The notes beneath the pieces were generated by a model. That model ran no database searches. It was not told where the DNA came from and was given only the letters and a program-made list of their open reading frames with translations. Shown one piece after another: positions 51,865 to 62,614 of a DNA stretch of 64,000 bases. The stretch is from JAXMCK01 sp046349395 (GTDB lineage: Bacteria > Pseudomonadota > Alphaproteobacteria > Geminicoccales > Geminicoccaceae): assembly GCA_046349395.1 (NCBI GenBank), contig JAXMCK010000007.1, forward strand, positions 463,389 to 527,388. The letters are read 5' to 3'. Every line of letters begins with the position of its first letter. Position 1 is the first letter of the stretch. The position numbers and the translations under genes were made by a program.

Positions 51865-53100
51865 TCAACCGCCGTCCCCCCGCGACAGGAGCGCATCCAG
51901 GCGGGCCAGACAGGCCTCGCGATCGGGGGCGAAATCCTGCTGCTGCCACCAGCGCCGTAGCTCGGCGAGCAGCCGCCCGAGTTCCGGTCCCTGCGGTACG
52001 CCACGCGTCAGCAAATCCGCACCGCCGACCGGAAAGATCGGTGGCTTCCATGACACCGCAAGCGCCAGCGCCTCGCCCAGGGCCGGCGAAACCTCGGGAC
52101 CCAGGCTGGCGAGCTTCAGCCGATCGGCGTGGAGTGCTCCGCCCCACGCGTCGATCTCGAACCGCTGTTGGTTCGACGTCGCGTCAGGGTCCGCCGGTGG
52201 CGGGCGCAATAGGTCGAGCAACCGGTCGCGCTCGACGTTCGACAGGGTCAATCGCCGCGCGATTGCCAGCACACGGTCCCGGTCCGCTTCCCCCAGTAAG
52301 GCCGCGAGCCGCAGAAGCGGGTCCGGAGCGCCGAAACGCTCCACCAACCGATCGAGACGCGCTGGATGGACGGGTCCCTGGACGACGTGGCCCAGCGCTC
52401 CGGTCTGAATGATCAGAGCCACCGCCGGCACGGCCCCGCCTGCGCCCAGAATGCCCAGGAATTCCTTGCGTACCCGCTCGCCGGACAGCCGGTTGAGACC
52501 CCAGACCAGCGCCGAGCACGCCTCCAGGGCCGCCGCGTCCGCCGGGGGTCGGCCAAAGCGGGCGTAGAAGCGGAAGTAGCGCAGGATCCGCAGATAGTCC
52601 TCACGGATGCGCTGCGCCGGGTCGCCGACGAAGCGGATGCGGCCGGCCTTCAGATCGGCCCATCCGCCGAACGGATCGAACACCCGTCCGTCGATGTCGC
52701 AGCTCATGGCGTTGATCGTCAGATCGCGCCGGGCGGCGTCGGCCTCGAAGTCCTCCGTGAAGGCGACCTCGGCGTGGCGCCCGTCACAGGCGACGTCGCG
52801 CCGGAGCGTGGTCACCTCGTAGCGACGGTCGTCGACAAGCGCCGTCACCGTGCCGTGCTCGATGCCCGTTGGGATGCCCCGCAGACCCGCCCGCGCCAGC
52901 AGCGCCTGCACCCGGAAGGGCGGCTCCTGAGTGGCGACGTCTAAATCAGGCCCGTACCATTGTGGATCGAGCAGCCCGTCGCGCACGCAGCCGCCGACGA
53001 AGCGGGCCTCCTTGCCGTCCGCCGACAGCGCGGCCAGCAGCCTGCGGCTCGCCTCGGCACGGAGCCAGGGAGCTCCGGCGAGCGGGCCCGGCCCCGTCAT
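51865..53100 (-). CDS. cca: CCA tRNA nucleotidyltransferase (class II, poly(A) polymerase family)
   Basis: 411 residues. Head-domain motifs: RFVGGCVRDGLL, GPDLDVATQ with the two catalytic Asp, ARRDLTINAM, DPFGGWADLKAGRIRFVGDP, and REDYLRILRYFRFYARF. The C-terminal half is helical. Adds or repairs the CCA end of tRNAs. It could instead be a poly(A) polymerase (PcnB) by sequence alone, but the alphaproteobacterial order NUDIX-DUF6111-CCA favours the CCA enzyme. Its ATG overlaps the DUF6111 stop by four bases. Confidence 0.92.
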   Translation of the reverse strand: MTGPGPLAGAPWLRAEASRRLLAALSADGKEARFVGGCVRDGLLDPQWYGPDLDVATQEPPFRVQALLARAGLRGIPTGIEHGTVTALVDDRRYEVTTLRRDVACDGRHAEVAFTEDFEADAARRDLTINAMSCDIDGRVFDPFGGWADLKAGRIRFVGDPAQRIREDYLRILRYFRFYARFGRPPADAAALEACSALVWGLNRLSGERVRKEFLGILGAGGAVPAVALIIQTGALGHVVQGPVHPARLDRLVERFGAPDPLLRLAALLGEADRDRVLAIARRLTLSNVERDRLLDLLRPPPADPDATSNQQRFEIDAWGGALHADRLKLASLGPEVSPALGEALALAVSWKPPIFPVGGADLLTRGVPQGPELGRLLAELRRWWQQQDFAPDREACLARLDALLSRGDGG

Positions 53101-53357
53101 TGGGCTTCGATCACCCTGCCCGGTACGACACGACCCCGCTCCATGTGCGGCGGCACATACTCGCCGTGCGGATCCTCGCCGCCGAGAAGCGCCATGCCGA
53201 CGAACGCGATGATCACGAGAACGCCACCGGCGATCGAGAGTGCGGACCAGGGCACGCCGGCGACGGATGCCGTCGAGCCGCCCCAGCGCCGCCAGGCCGC
53301 ATAGGCCAGGAACGGCAGCAGGAAGGGTAGCACCGTCTCGAAGATAATGCGCAGCAT
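53097..53357 (-). CDS. DUF6111-like small membrane protein
   Basis: 86 residues from ATG 53357 (MLRIIFETVLPFLLPFLAY). Two hydrophobic helices (about 5-22 and 38-60) with a basic, Trp-containing loop between (AAWRRWGG), then HGEYVPPHMERGRVVPGRV. The arrangement and its place between a NUDIX gene and cca match the DUF6111 family of alphaproteobacteria. No function known. It starts 5 bases after the NUDIX stop. Confidence 0.75.
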   Translation of the reverse strand: MLRIIFETVLPFLLPFLAYAAWRRWGGSTASVAGVPWSALSIAGGVLVIIAFVGMALLGGEDPHGEYVPPHMERGRVVPGRVIEAQ

Positions 53358-53362
53358 GCGCT

Positions 53363-53968
53363 TCAGGCCTGTGCGAGCAGGCGTGCGAAGTTCACGAGGA
53401 TGCCGGCGGTCGCACCCCAGATGTACCGGTTCTCGAACGGCAGCACGTAGAACTGGCGGATCGTCCCCTGCCGCTCGTAGCTGTCGCGGCGGTGGTTCGC
53501 CGGGTCGAGTGCGAAGGCCAGGGGCAGCTCGAAGATCTCGGCCACCTCGAACGGATCGGGCCGAAGGTCGAAGGGCGGCTCGATCCAGCCCACGACGGGG
53601 TGAATCCGGAAGCCCGTGACGGTGTCGTAGGTGTCGAGTTCGCCGAGGAGCTGCACGCGCTCCGGCGTGAGACCGATCTCCTCCCACGCCTCGCGCAGCG
53701 CGGCACCTCCCGGGCCCTCGTCCTCGGGCTCGATCCGCCCGCCCGGCAGGCTGATCTGGCCGGCATGGTCGCGCAGATGCGCCGTGCGTTGGGTCAGGAG
53801 AATGTTGACGCCCGTCGGTCGCGGAACGAGCCCCAGCAGCACGGCGGCCGGCGTCCGCGTCTTTTCGGCCGGCGCCAGCTCGTGCCCCTCGTCGCCGCGC
53901 AGCGCATGCTCGCCGATCTTGCGGCCGATCCGCTCGCGCAGCGTGGCGACGTCCATTTCAAGCGGCAT
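53363..53968 (-). CDS. NUDIX hydrolase, CoA pyrophosphatase type
   Basis: 201 residues. The Nudix box starts GGRIEPEDEGPGGAALREAW and continues EEIGL, with the required Gly, Glu, Arg-Glu and Glu-Glu positions. The preamble LTQRTAHLRDHAGQISLPGG is typical of the CoA diphosphatase group (NUDT7/YeaB-like), which cleaves CoA to 4'-phosphopantetheine and 3',5'-ADP. The start overlaps the DUF1285 gene by 11 bases. Confidence 0.9.
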   Translation of the reverse strand: MPLEMDVATLRERIGRKIGEHALRGDEGHELAPAEKTRTPAAVLLGLVPRPTGVNILLTQRTAHLRDHAGQISLPGGRIEPEDEGPGGAALREAWEEIGLTPERVQLLGELDTYDTVTGFRIHPVVGWIEPPFDLRPDPFEVAEIFELPLAFALDPANHRRDSYERQGTIRQFYVLPFENRYIWGATAGILVNFARLLAQA

Positions 53969-54491
53969 CGACGGCCGTCTCGCCTAACGTGAAGAACCTG
54001 CCGCGGCTCCAGACACCCAGGGTGTCGCCCGGACCGTCGGCGGTGGCGAGGTCGGCAAGCTCGTAGAACGTGTTCCGGCCGACCCTGGCCTCCAGTCCGC
54101 TGCGGACCTCGACATAGGGCACTTGCGCTTCGCCGTCGTCGCCGAGTCGCCATCCCGTATTGCGGCCCAGCTGTACCCAGTCGTCGATGTTGGTCCGCAG
54201 ATCCAGCGCCTGGTCGGACCCCTCGCCCTCGCGGCGCAGTTCGACGACGACGAAGGGCACGTCCTCGACCGTGACCCTGCCCTGCTCGGCTGGCGTCACC
54301 AGCCAGTACGCACCATCGGGGGCGCGGTGCAGGACGGTCGCGAAGAGCTTGACCAGCGGCAGCCGGCCGATCGGCGAGCCGCGATAGTGCCAGCTGCCGG
54401 CACGGTCGATGCGCATCTCGAAATCGCCACAGCCCGGCCCGCCTGCGAGGCCGGCCAGAACAGCTGCGGGATCGAACGGTTTGCGGCTCAT
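53958..54491 (-). CDS. DUF1285 family protein
   Basis: 177 residues from ATG 54491 (MSRKPFDPAAVLAGL). Family features: MRIDRAGSWHYRGSPIGRLPLVKLFATVLHR, then PYVEVRSGLEARVGRNTFYELADLA, and GVWSRGRFFTLG at the end. DUF1285 proteins are small beta-rich proteins of unknown role. First gene of the DUF1285-NUDIX-DUF6111-cca operon, divergent from the MoxR operon, with 88 bases between the starts. Confidence 0.9.
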   Translation of the reverse strand: MSRKPFDPAAVLAGLAGGPGCGDFEMRIDRAGSWHYRGSPIGRLPLVKLFATVLHRAPDGAYWLVTPAEQGRVTVEDVPFVVVELRREGEGSDQALDLRTNIDDWVQLGRNTGWRLGDDGEAQVPYVEVRSGLEARVGRNTFYELADLATADGPGDTLGVWSRGRFFTLGETAVDAA

Positions 54492-54579
54492 CGTACGGCT
54501 GGAATTCGGTTGCATCGGTCTATCTAAGGAGGCACGGTCGGCGAATCCAGGCAGCCGAGCGATCCTCCGAGGATCTGTC

Positions 54580-55558
<979 letters not shown>

Positions 55559-55569
<11 letters not shown>

Positions 55570-56467
55570 GCGGGCCGACACGGCGAGCCGAATCGACGCT
55601 CCACGCCTGCGGGCTTCTGCCGAGGCGCTGGCACAGCGACTGCCGCCGCTTCTGGTGGAGGCGGAGCGGGTGTCCGCGACCGTGACGCCGGGTGCCCACG
55701 GCCGGCGCCGGACCGGACCCGGCGACACGTTCTGGCAGTTTCGCACCTACCAGAGCGGCGACGCGGCGACGTCCATCGACTGGCGGCAATCGGCCCGCTC
55801 GCGTCATCTCTTCGTCCGCGAGCAGGAGTGGGAGGCGGCCGAGAGCGTCTGGCTCTGGTGCGACCTTTCGAAGTCGATGCGCTACCGGTCCAGCCCGCGG
55901 CTCAGCTCCAAGTTCGAGCGCTCGGCACTCCTCGTCTTCGCACTGGCATCGATGCTGGTGCGCGGCGGCGAACGGGTCGCATTCCTCGGTGCCGGCGAAC
56001 GGCCGGCCGGCGGCCGCTACGGGCTCGATCTTCTGACACGCTGCATGACGAGCGCATCGGAGCGTCCTTCGGCCCTGATGCCCGCACCCGAGCTGCCGCG
56101 CTTCGCCCGGGTCGTCGTCCTGTCCGACTTCCTGCAACCGCTCGACGGCCTGCGGAGCCGCCTCGACATGCTGGCCGGACGGGGTGCCCGGGTCTCCCTG
56201 ATGCAGGTGCTGGACCCTGCCGAGGAGACGCTGCCTTTCGAGGGGCGCGTCCTGTTCGAGGGGCTGGAGCAGGAGGGCATGGCGCTGATCGACCATGTCG
56301 GCAGCGTGCGTGCGTCCTATATCCGCCTGCTGCAGGCCCACCGGGACACGTTGCGTAGCTGGTGCGGCCGACGGGGATGGAGCCTGACCCTGCACCACAC
56401 CGGCAGCCCGGCCGAGACGGGCCTGATGGCGCTGGCGGCCATGCTGGCACCGCGGGCGATCGTCTAG
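55559..56467 (+). CDS. DUF58 domain protein
   Basis: 302 residues. The DUF58 signature GRRRTGPGDTFWQFRTYQSGDAATSIDWRQSARSRHLFVREQEWE is followed by a von Willebrand-like fold with a partial MIDAS (CDLSKSMRYRS keeps the Asp-x-Ser-x-Ser order). Partner of MoxR ATPases in envelope-related operons. It ends immediately before the next gene (no gap). Confidence 0.92.
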
Positions 56468-59209
56468 ATGCTCAATCTGGGCCTGCTCGGCTTCGCGCAA
56501 CCCTGGCTGCTGATCGGCCTCTTGGGCCTGCCGGTCCTTTGGCTGCTGCTGCGCGTGACGCCGCCGGCGCCGAAGCGTATCGCGTTTCCGGCCCTCGTTT
56601 TCCTGCTCGGGCTCGTGTCCAGCGAGCGTACGCCGGCCCGCACGCCCTGGTGGCTCCTGCTGCTGCGGCTTCTCATTGCGGCACTCGTCATCCTGGCGCT
56701 GGCGGGACCGCTCTGGAACCCGGCACCGAGGCTCGGCGGCAGCGGGCCCCTGCTGATCGTGCTCGACGATGGCTGGGCGGCGGCACCGGACTGGGATCGT
56801 CGTCTGACGGTGGCGCGCAATCTCGTCGACCAGGCGGGTCGCGACGGGCGCGAGGTCGTGATCCTGACGACCGCCCCGGGCGGTACACCCGCCGAGCTGC
56901 GCCCGCAGCCCGCCGCGGCAACGCTGGAAAGGCTAGCGACCCTGCAGCCGCATCCCTGGTCGGTCGATCGTGCGGCCGCCCGCGACCAGCTCGAAGCGAG
57001 CCCGATCGAGGCGGTCACGACGGTGTGGATCAGCGACGTGGTCGCCGACCGCCCTGACGCCGATGTTGCTGCACGGAGCCTTGCGGATGCGCTGCGGCGC
57101 CGAGGCCCGCTCAGCGTGCTCACCGGCAGCGGCGAGCCCGTGCTCGTGCATCCGGGCGAGAGCCGCGACACGGGCCTCGACGTCCAGGTCATGCGCTCGA
57201 CCACCGCCGCCCCGCGCGACGTCACGGTTGCGGCCTTGGGCGGCGACGGCGAGACGCTCGGCAACGCGACGGTAAAGTTGGAGCCCGGTGCAGCCCAGGC
57301 CGCGGCCGTGCTGGACCTGCCGCTCGAGCTGCGCAACCGGATCGCCCGTCTGGAAGTGGTTCCCCCCGGCGGGGCGGGTGGCGTCTACCTGTTCGACGAG
57401 CGCTGGCGGCGGCGGGCGGTCGGGATCGTCGGCGCACGCCACGAGACCGAGGCGCAGCCGCTGCTGTCCGAGGCCTATTTCCTCGAGCGCGCCATGGCGC
57501 CGTTCGCCGAGGTGCGCCTGGGCTCCGTCCCCGAACTGCTCGACGGCGCGCTGTCGATGATCGTGCTGCCGGACACCGGCATCGTCGAGCCCGAGATCAG
57601 GGCCCGTCTCGACAAGTTCATGGACGATGGCGGGCTGATCGTCCGCTTCGCCGGATCGCGTCTGGCGGCGAGCGGCGATACGCTTGTACCGGTGCGGCTC
57701 CGCTCCGGCGACCGGATGCTGGGCGGCGTGCTCTCCTGGGAGCAGCCGCTGGCGCTGGCCCCCTTCGATCCGCAGGGTCCGTTCGCCGGGCTGACGCCAC
57801 CCGCCGATGCAAGGGTCAGCCGTCAGGTACTGGCCGAGCCCGGCCCCGATCTGGCGAAGGCGACGCTCGCCAGCCTCACCGACGGGACGCCGCTGGTCAC
57901 GACGGCGGCCCACGGCAAGGGACGCCTCGTCCTGATCCACACCACGGCCAATGCGGGCTGGACGACCCTCCCGCTGTCGGGTCTGTTCGTCGACATGCTG
58001 AAGGCTCTACTCGAGCTGGCCCCAGGTGCCGGCGCCCTGCCCAAGGGCGAGCTGGCGCCGCACGCCGTGCTCGACGGCTTCGGCGTGCTCGCTGCCGCGA
58101 AGGGTTCCTATGTCGGCGTGCCCGCGGCCGACCTCACCAAGCTGACACCCGGTCCCGCCGCACCGCCCGGTCTTTGGGCGCCGGTACAGGAGCGGGCTGC
58201 CGAAGACGAGAGCGAGGCGCCGGCGAGGCTCGCGCTGAACGTGCAACAAGGCATTGCAGGTCTCACGCCTCTGGATCGAACCCAGCTCGGCGCCGAGCCG
58301 CAGACCATCGCCACGACGACAGAGCGGGACCTCGCCCCACCGCTCCTTCTGATCGCACTGCTACTCGCCATCGCCGATCTTGCGTTGGGCTACATCCTGC
58401 GCGGCTTCGCCGTGATCCGCCAGCCGGCGGCGACGGCGGCCATGGTCCTGCTCGCGTTGACGGCGATGCCCGTCCAGGCGGCCGACGACGCCCAGATCAC
58501 CGAGCTGACCCGAGACACGCGGCTGGCCTACGTGCTCACCGGCCTCGCCGACGTCGACGACGAGAGCAAGGCCGGTCTCACCGGTCTCACCCGCGTGCTG
58601 GCCGAGCGGACGGCGGTCGAGGCGGCCGACCCCTATGGCGTCGATATCGAGAACGACGAGTTGGCGCTCTTTCCCCTGCTCTACTGGCCCGTCCCGCCGG
58701 AACATCCCGACCTGTCGCCGAAGGCCGTGCAGCGGGTCGAGGACTATCTCCGCCAGGGCGGGATGATCCTCTTCGACACCCGCGACGGCCGCGTGCTGCT
58801 ACCCGGACAGGACGCGGGAGGTCCAGGCGAGGCGCGCCTGCGCGAGCTCCTGGGCAAGATCGACCTGCCGCCTCTCGAGCCGGTGCCGGCCGACCACGTG
58901 CTCGGCCGCTCCTTCTATTTGTTGCAGGATTTCCCTGGGCGCTGGGCGGGACAGCCTGTCTGGATCGACCAAGCTTCGGTCGGCATCAACGATGGCGTGT
59001 CGGGCGTCATCGTCGGCGCCAACGAGTGGGCGGGTGCCTGGGCCGAGGACCAGTACGGCGAGTTCATGTACCCGGTCGTGCCCGGCGGTGAAGCGCAGCG
59101 CGAAATGGCCCGCCGCTTCGGCGTGAACGTCGTGATGTACGCGCTGACCGGGAACTACAAGACCGACCAGGTGCACGTGCCGGCACTCCTGGAACGGCTC
59201 GGCCAGTGA
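56468..59209 (+). CDS. DUF4159 membrane protein with BatA-like N-terminus
   Basis: 913 residues. The N-terminus (LGFAQPWLLIGLLGLPVLWLLLR, then two helices) is BatA-like. A soluble region follows, which contains a von Willebrand-like and a glutamine-amidotransferase-like part (GTPLVTTAAHGKGRLVLIHTTANAGW). A membrane helix occurs near 620-640 and another near 650, and the final part (about 670-913) is the DUF4159 domain (YWPVPPEHPDLSP, GGMILFDTRDG). Gene order with MoxR and DUF58 is conserved in alphaproteobacteria. Function unknown. The next gene starts in its stop (GTGA). Confidence 0.88.
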   Translation: MLNLGLLGFAQPWLLIGLLGLPVLWLLLRVTPPAPKRIAFPALVFLLGLVSSERTPARTPWWLLLLRLLIAALVILALAGPLWNPAPRLGGSGPLLIVLDDGWAAAPDWDRRLTVARNLVDQAGRDGREVVILTTAPGGTPAELRPQPAAATLERLATLQPHPWSVDRAAARDQLEASPIEAVTTVWISDVVADRPDADVAARSLADALRRRGPLSVLTGSGEPVLVHPGESRDTGLDVQVMRSTTAAPRDVTVAALGGDGETLGNATVKLEPGAAQAAAVLDLPLELRNRIARLEVVPPGGAGGVYLFDERWRRRAVGIVGARHETEAQPLLSEAYFLERAMAPFAEVRLGSVPELLDGALSMIVLPDTGIVEPEIRARLDKFMDDGGLIVRFAGSRLAASGDTLVPVRLRSGDRMLGGVLSWEQPLALAPFDPQGPFAGLTPPADARVSRQVLAEPGPDLAKATLASLTDGTPLVTTAAHGKGRLVLIHTTANAGWTTLPLSGLFVDMLKALLELAPGAGALPKGELAPHAVLDGFGVLAAAKGSYVGVPAADLTKLTPGPAAPPGLWAPVQERAAEDESEAPARLALNVQQGIAGLTPLDRTQLGAEPQTIATTTERDLAPPLLLIALLLAIADLALGYILRGFAVIRQPAATAAMVLLALTAMPVQAADDAQITELTRDTRLAYVLTGLADVDDESKAGLTGLTRVLAERTAVEAADPYGVDIENDELALFPLLYWPVPPEHPDLSPKAVQRVEDYLRQGGMILFDTRDGRVLLPGQDAGGPGEARLRELLGKIDLPPLEPVPADHVLGRSFYLLQDFPGRWAGQPVWIDQASVGINDGVSGVIVGANEWAGAWAEDQYGEFMYPVVPGGEAQREMARRFGVNVVMYALTGNYKTDQVHVPALLERLGQ

Positions 59210-61278
59210 GTTCCTTCTCGCTCACCTTCGACCCGCATCTGCCGGTCTGGGCGATCGTCGTCCTCGCCGCGGTGGCGGCGCTGGTCGTCGCCTTCGGTGT
59301 CTGGCGCCGGGCCCGCGGGGTGGCGTGGCGGGCGGCCTTCCTGACCTTGATGCTGCTGGCGCTGCTCAATCCCGTGCTGACACGCGAGGAGCGGCAGAAG
59401 CTCGACGACATCGTCGTCATCGGCGTCGACCGCTCGCCGAGCCAGCGCCTGGCCGACCGGCCGCAGCAGACCGAGGAGGCGCTGGCCGCCCTTCGCCGCT
59501 CGCTGGCGAGTCTGCCCAATGTGGACGTACGCGAGGTCGATCTCGGCACCGACGCGCGCCGCGGCACGCAGCTCTTCACCGGCCTCGGCGACGCGCTGGC
59601 GCGGATCGACCGTTCCAGGCTCGGCGGGGTGATCGCCCTCACCGACGGCGAGGTGCACGATGCCCCGGCCGATCCTGCCAATCTGGGCCTCGGCGCTCCG
59701 CTGCACGTGCTGCTGACCGGGCGGCAGGACGAGAACGACCGCGAGGTCACGATCGAGCAGGCGCCCACCTTCGCCGTCGTCGGCGAGCCGCAGAGCCTGC
59801 GCGTGCAAGTGCACGACACCGCCGGCCAGACGGCGGTCCCGGTTGTGCTGCGCCGCGACGGGCAGATCGTGACAAGGGCATCGGCCGTACCGGACCAGCC
59901 GATCGAGCTGCCCTTCACACTCGAAAAGGGCGGCTCGACCGCACTCGAGGTCGAAGTCGAGGAACGGCCGGGCGAGCTGACGGCGGTGAACAACCGGGCC
60001 GCCGTCTTCGTGAACGGCGTGCGCGACCGGCTGCGCGTGCTGCTCGTGTCGGGCGAGCCCTATCCGGGGCTGCGGGTCTGGCGGAATCTGCTGAAGGCCG
60101 ATCCCGCCGTCGACCTCGTCCACTTCACCATCCTCCGCCCGCCGGAGAAGCAGGACGGCACCCCGATCCGCGAGTTGGCGCTGATCGCCTTCCCCTCGCG
60201 CGAGCTGTTCGAGGTGAAGCTCAAGGAATTCGACCTCATCATCTTCGACCGCTACTCCAGGCGGGGTCTCCTGCCGCTGATCTATCTCGAGAACATCGCC
60301 CGCTACGTCGAGGAGGGCGGTGCTCTGCTCGACGCCGCCGGTCCCGAGTCGGCCCAGCCGCTGGGACTCTTCAACACGCCGCTCGGCCGCGTGCTGCCGG
60401 GTCGGCCCTCGGGCGAGGTGATCGAGAAACCCTTCGCGCCGAAGGTGACCGAGATCGGTCAACGGCATCCGGTGACGGCAGGGCTGGAGCCCATGCCGGC
60501 CGAGACGGCACCCGCCGACACGACCCCGCCCTGGGGCCGGTGGTTCCGGCAGGTGGACGTCGAGACGGCCGATGCGCCGGTGCTGATGACGGGCTTCGCC
60601 GACCGGCCGCTGCTGGTGCTCAGCCATGCCGGCGAGGGCCGTGTCGCCCAGCTCCTCTCCGACCATGCCTGGCTCTGGGCGCGCGGCTTCGAGGGCGGCG
60701 GGCCGCAGGCGACCCTGCTGCGCCGGCTGGTGCACTGGCTGATGAAGGAGCCGGAGCTCGACGAGGAGGCCCTGGCCGCCCGTGCGGGCGAGGACGAGAT
60801 CGCCGTCGAGCGGCGCTCACTCGAGACCGGGCCGTTCGAGGTCACGGTCACCTCGCCCTCCGGCGCCGAGACGAAGCTGCAGCTCGGCTCCGAGTCGGAC
60901 GGCGTCTTCCGCGGCCGGATGGAGGCGAAAGAGGACGGGCTCTATCGCGTTACCGACGGTACCCGCACCGCCTATGCGAGCCCGCGGCCCATCGCCCCCG
61001 CCGAGATCGCCCGCATGCGGGCCACCGCCGACATCGTGACGCCCGTGGCCGAGGCGACGGGCGGTGCCGTGCGCTGGCTGAGCGAGGGCGGTGTTCCCGA
61101 CATCAGGCGAGTCGGCGAGGGGCGCACGGCGAGCGGTCGGGGCTGGATCGGCATCGAGGGGCGCGACTCCTACCGCGTCCTGGGCGAGCAGCGGTTCCCC
61201 GTGCTGCCGCCCTGGGTGGCACTCCTCCTGCTCATGGGCACGGCCACGATCGCCTGGTGGCGCGAGGGCCGCGGCTAG
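59206..61278 (+). CDS. Membrane protein with von Willebrand/glutamine-amidotransferase-like domains
   Basis: 690 residues. Two N-terminal helices (about 14-32 and 41-53), a long soluble region and one C-terminal helix (about 667-683). The region about 68-170 contains IVVIGVDRSPSQRLADRP and VIALTDGEVHDAP, like a von Willebrand domain; about 270-500 resembles a class I glutamine-amidotransferase-like fold without an obvious catalytic Cys. Last gene of the MoxR operon; GTG start overlaps the upstream stop. Convergent with the exosortase operon with an 8-base gap. Confidence 0.88.
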   Translation: MSSFSLTFDPHLPVWAIVVLAAVAALVVAFGVWRRARGVAWRAAFLTLMLLALLNPVLTREERQKLDDIVVIGVDRSPSQRLADRPQQTEEALAALRRSLASLPNVDVREVDLGTDARRGTQLFTGLGDALARIDRSRLGGVIALTDGEVHDAPADPANLGLGAPLHVLLTGRQDENDREVTIEQAPTFAVVGEPQSLRVQVHDTAGQTAVPVVLRRDGQIVTRASAVPDQPIELPFTLEKGGSTALEVEVEERPGELTAVNNRAAVFVNGVRDRLRVLLVSGEPYPGLRVWRNLLKADPAVDLVHFTILRPPEKQDGTPIRELALIAFPSRELFEVKLKEFDLIIFDRYSRRGLLPLIYLENIARYVEEGGALLDAAGPESAQPLGLFNTPLGRVLPGRPSGEVIEKPFAPKVTEIGQRHPVTAGLEPMPAETAPADTTPPWGRWFRQVDVETADAPVLMTGFADRPLLVLSHAGEGRVAQLLSDHAWLWARGFEGGGPQATLLRRLVHWLMKEPELDEEALAARAGEDEIAVERRSLETGPFEVTVTSPSGAETKLQLGSESDGVFRGRMEAKEDGLYRVTDGTRTAYASPRPIAPAEIARMRATADIVTPVAEATGGAVRWLSEGGVPDIRRVGEGRTASGRGWIGIEGRDSYRVLGEQRFPVLPPWVALLLLMGTATIAWWREGRG

Positions 61279-61286
61279 CTACAAGT

Positions 61287-61796
61287 TCAGGTCGGCCAGG
61301 CGACCGGCTCAGGCACGGGACAGCGCTCGGCCCCGATCGGTGCCGTCACCGCCAGGACGGGCATCGGCGATGGACCGCCCGATCCCGCGAGCACCTGGGT
61401 TACCGCCTCGCTCAGCCTGCCCAGGATCAGGGGCAGCCGTGGCAGCGAGGGATAGCTCCGTCCGTGCCAGAGATAGGTCGTCGCTTCCCCGGGCGCGCCC
61501 TGGCCCATGAGCGAGGCATAGGCCCCGTCGGCACCCAGCACGACCACTCGGATCGGTCCCGGACAGCCGGGATGGGCGTAGGCGACTTCGCGGATGGACC
61601 CGCCGGTGGTGAGATTGCGGCTGCCGAGCGTCAGAAAGCCCTCGGCGGCTAGGAATTCAGAGACCCGCGTCTCCGCCAGGAGCTGGCGGTCGGTGCCGGA
61701 TGCCATGCCGTAGCGAGCGACCTTCAGGGCAAGAGAGCCTGCGAGCACGGCAAGGAGGACAAGCACCGTGACCCAATGCGAGCTCGGGCGAGTCAT
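61287..61796 (-). CDS. Exosortase-associated membrane-anchored protein
   Basis: 169 residues from ATG 61796. One N-terminal helix (about 8-25) anchors an otherwise extracytoplasmic domain with two Cys (Cys78 in HPGCPGP, Cys159 in ERCPVPEP). This size and position recall EpsI-type partners of exosortases, though no family signature is certain. Its ATG overlaps the exosortase stop by four bases (ATGA), so they are translationally coupled. It may form a disulfide or accept or process the sorted protein; that is inference. Confidence 0.7.
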   Translation of the reverse strand: MTRPSSHWVTVLVLLAVLAGSLALKVARYGMASGTDRQLLAETRVSEFLAAEGFLTLGSRNLTTGGSIREVAYAHPGCPGPIRVVVLGADGAYASLMGQGAPGEATTYLWHGRSYPSLPRLPLILGRLSEAVTQVLAGSGGPSPMPVLAVTAPIGAERCPVPEPVAWPT

Positions 61797-62575
61797 GGCG
61801 AGGGCTCCGTGCGCCAAGGTTGGGCCGTAAGGAAGACGAGGGCGACGGCAAGGAGATCGATGGCCGTCGCGCCGACGCCCTCGTGAAGGCTGTGGTACCA
61901 ATCCTGACCGACGCACATGCCGACCATGCGCGCCGTATTCAGCAGGAGAAGAAGACCCAGGAGCAGCAAGGCGCTCGGCCACGCGGCAGATACCGGTTGC
62001 CGGCGCCAGACGCGAAGGGCGAGCCAGCCGAGCAGCGCAGGACCTGCCGTCGCCAGCACACTGCATCCCGGCAGGATGACCAGCGAGCGACCGTCCGACA
62101 GCAACACGAGATTGCTGCTGCTGGTCGCCGGCCCGACGATCGAACTGGCGACTGCGGCCACGAGCTTTGCTTCCGCCGCTTGCAGCGGTGCGGTGACGAG
62201 CCGGAAGGTCGGCGACGCCATGAGATGGCAGATCGCGACCCCGGCGAACAAGAGCAGGGCGGATCGGACCCTGGGCATCCGCCAAGCCGCGATGACACTT
62301 CCGACTGTCAGGCCCGTCCAGCCCACGAGAGCGCTCGGCACGATCGAGGCAGCGACGAGGATCGAGCCCGGCACCAGGGTGTCGCCGAGATGCGCCCTGC
62401 CCTGCCAAAGGGCGCCGAAGCCCACGATGACGGCGGCGAGTTCGAAGGGCCCGACCGCCACCCATGGAAGGCCCGAAGGCGGAACCCCGGCCAGCGACTC
62501 GGCGACCCTGCCGTTGACGAGCAGGATCGCCAGCGCCGCCGGAAGGAGCCACGACCGCCAGTTCATCGCGCTCAT
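61793..62575 (-). CDS. Exosortase/archaeosortase-family cysteine transpeptidase
   Basis: 260 residues, largely hydrophobic, about 8 membrane helices. The catalytic set of the exosortase family is visible: Cys171 in LPGCSVLA, Arg216 in NTARMVGM, and His228 or His231 in WYHSLHEGVG. Exosortases cut proteins bearing a C-terminal PEP-CTERM-like signal at the outer face of the inner membrane and pass them to the cell surface. GAGAGGGG precedes the ATG. The substrate gene lies directly upstream and the small partner directly downstream. Confidence 0.88.
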   Translation of the reverse strand: MSAMNWRSWLLPAALAILLVNGRVAESLAGVPPSGLPWVAVGPFELAAVIVGFGALWQGRAHLGDTLVPGSILVAASIVPSALVGWTGLTVGSVIAAWRMPRVRSALLLFAGVAICHLMASPTFRLVTAPLQAAEAKLVAAVASSIVGPATSSSNLVLLSDGRSLVILPGCSVLATAGPALLGWLALRVWRRQPVSAAWPSALLLLGLLLLLNTARMVGMCVGQDWYHSLHEGVGATAIDLLAVALVFLTAQPWRTEPSP

Positions 62576-62614
62576 GTCCCCTCTCGTCCCGGCGTTCGCA
62601 TTTCGCGTCGCGGC

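Noticed and set aside
51865..53100. Reading of the nucleotidyltransferase as poly(A) polymerase PcnB
   Set aside because: Sequence motifs alone do not separate the two, but the NUDIX-DUF6111 neighbourhood is typical for the alphaproteobacterial CCA enzyme.
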